From positions 1 to 15,295 of the forward strand of contig JALHTV010000080.1 of the NCBI GenBank assembly GCA_022866005.1: a DNA stretch of 15,295 nucleotides, written 5' to 3'. The notes under the pieces are model-generated. The model was given only the letters and a program-made list of their open reading frames with translations. It did not search any database and had not been told where the DNA came from. Below, piece by piece: positions 14,134 through 15,295 of the stretch (its first letter is position 1; every line of letters begins with the position of its first letter). The DNA comes from Phycisphaerae bacterium. GTDB taxonomy: Bacteria > Planctomycetota > Phycisphaerae > SM23-33. The position numbers were made by a program, and so were the translations under genes.

Positions 14134-15295
14134 ATGAAAGGTTGGGGACTCCCTGGGTTTCCTTGCGTCGTGGGCGCCGCGGTTTTGATCTTGAGCCTGC
14201 CCGGGGCGGGTTATGGAGGGGACACGTATTGGGTGCATGACCCCAACACGGCTGGAGATTGGTTCGATCCAGGCAACTGGGACCCGAGTTCACCAGGACA
14301 CAGCGATTATGCGTACATCGACAACAGGGGCACGGCGAGCATTTCCTCCGGAAGCGTTAATGTAGGGCAACTTCGTGCTGGGGGGGTGCTTGCCGGGTCG
14401 GTTGTCCAGTCAGGCGGGGGAAACCTGTCACAAACCCTCTATCTGGGATATGCCCCCGCGTCCAGGGGGATGTACAACCTTAGCGGGGGCCACCTCTGGA
14501 CGATGGATGGAACTGTGGGCCACGGGGGGACAGGTATCTTCATCCAGTCTGGAGGGACGCACACGGTTGACAATTACTCGGGACCAGACCGTGAAGGGTC
14601 TCTGTTCTTGGGGTATTCTGTCGGCTCTCACGGGTCTTACGAGCTCAGCGGAGGATTGCTTAATGCACCACGTCTTGAGCCGAGCGGGTTTTTCCGACAG
14701 TATGTGGGCTGGAATGGGATGGGGACGTTTGCGCAGTCCGGAGGGATAAACTCGGGGACGGAACTCTATTTGGGATATGGTACCGGGTCCTCCGGAGTGT
14801 ACCACCTAAGTGCCGGATCGCTTAGGATGGGTTGGTATCAGCTCGTGGGGTTCTCGGGGAAGGGAACCTTCACCCAATCCGGCGGGACCAATAAAGTTGG
14901 GTTCGGGGTAATGCTCGGACTGAATAGCGGATCCAGTGGGATGTATGACCTGAGTGTGGGGTTCCTTTGGTCAGGTGAGCTGAATGTCGGCCGTTTTGGG
15001 GTGGGGATCTTCAACCAGTCGGGGGGGACTAGCTGGGTGTGGAGTTCGCTCGCTGTGGGGATCTATCCAGGGTCCAGCGGGACATACACCCTCAGCGGAG
15101 GTTCCCTGGGGACGCGTTTCCATCAGTATGTCGGGTATTCAGGGACTGGGACCTTTGTCCAGACCAGTGGGACGAACGCTGTGGGAGGTTCGCTCACTCT
15201 GGGACGCGAATCCGGGTCCAGGGGAACCTACTACCTCAGCGGAGGCCTGATGTCAGTAGGGGGCAGCGTGGTCGCCGGGGATGCCAGTGGCGCGT
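14134..15295 (+). CDS. Secreted Gly/Ser-rich beta-solenoid repeat protein (PEP-CTERM-type), N-terminal part
   Basis: An open frame of 387 codons from ATG 14134 to the window edge, so the 3' end is missing. AAAGGAG (14121-14127) lies 6 nt upstream. A signal peptide covers about residues 1-28 (hydrophobic VVGAAVLILSLPGAG). The N-terminal module has GNWDPSSPGHSDYAYIDN, parallel to that of the left-edge protein. Then come regular modules of 47-55 residues, each with two halves: 'YxLSGGxL' and 'GxGTFxQSGGT', followed by 'LxLGYxxGSxG'. Five full modules are visible between successive Y-x-L-S-G-G sites. By family this suggests an exported adhesin-like or surface protein; the anchor is not seen. The coding strand is G-rich and less GC-rich than the housekeeping genes (34/60 G+C at 14581-14640 against 43/60 at 2281-2340). 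Confidence 0.85.
   Translation, partial: MKGWGLPGFPCVVGAAVLILSLPGAGYGGDTYWVHDPNTAGDWFDPGNWDPSSPGHSDYAYIDNRGTASISSGSVNVGQLRAGGVLAGSVVQSGGGNLSQTLYLGYAPASRGMYNLSGGHLWTMDGTVGHGGTGIFIQSGGTHTVDNYSGPDREGSLFLGYSVGSHGSYELSGGLLNAPRLEPSGFFRQYVGWNGMGTFAQSGGINSGTELYLGYGTGSSGVYHLSAGSLRMGWYQLVGFSGKGTFTQSGGTNKVGFGVMLGLNSGSSGMYDLSVGFLWSGELNVGRFGVGIFNQSGGTSWVWSSLAVGIYPGSSGTYTLSGGSLGTRFHQYVGYSGTGTFVQTSGTNAVGGSLTLGRESGSRGTYYLSGGLMSVGGSVVAGDASGA

Noticed and set aside
14428..14805. A 125-codon minus-strand frame inside the right-edge repeat gene
   Set aside because: No ribosome site or domain; the plus strand has a signal peptide and regular repeats.

Overview
The window is a high-GC bacterial chromosome segment, most likely from a Planctomycetota member of the Phycisphaerae type. 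This is inferred from four things. There are two secreted PEP-CTERM-style Gly-rich repeat proteins. There is a REP-like dispersed repeat whose translation gives the 'GRDARAT' / 'GQDAHAT' strings I associate with planctomycete genomes. The site-2 protease is enlarged with many PDZ domains, and the codon use is GC-rich. No rRNA, tRNA, CRISPR array, transposase or phage gene was seen.

Layout. (1) 1-1448, minus: 5' part of a secreted beta-solenoid repeat protein that runs off the left edge. (2) 1449-1868: divergent intergenic region with a promoter for each side. (3) 1869-2891, plus: ilvC, ketol-acid reductoisomerase. (4) 7279 down to 2895, minus: NUDIX hydrolase, rhomboid protease, threonine synthase (thrC), dihydrodipicolinate reductase (dapB) and endonuclease V (nfi), with the REP-like element between dapB and nfi. 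(5) 7403-10955, plus: dxr (MEP isoprenoid pathway), a 711-aa RseP-like site-2 protease, and a 54-aa rubredoxin. (6) 13782 down to 11022, minus: a tight four-gene cluster of Cu/Zn-type permease with HMA domain, cupin, membrane-anchored thioredoxin and thiol peroxidase (tpx). (7) 13783-14133: divergent intergenic region with promoter elements and palindromes. (8) 14134-15295, plus: start of a second secreted repeat protein, running off the right edge.

How the genes work together. ilvC, thrC and dapB belong to the branched-chain and aspartate-family amino-acid pathways; threonine made by ThrC feeds isoleucine synthesis, where IlvC acts. dxr and the site-2 protease are a common bacterial neighbour pair. 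The permease/cupin/thioredoxin/Tpx cluster reads as a metal and redox homeostasis operon, with rubredoxin convergent to it across a shared hairpin. The two edge genes point outward and probably make surface or exported proteins.

Most promising for follow-up: the metal/redox operon with its DUF6132-like-thioredoxin fusion, the unusual cofactor loop of IlvC, the four PDZ-like modules of the site-2 protease, and a probably leaderless NUDIX transcript.
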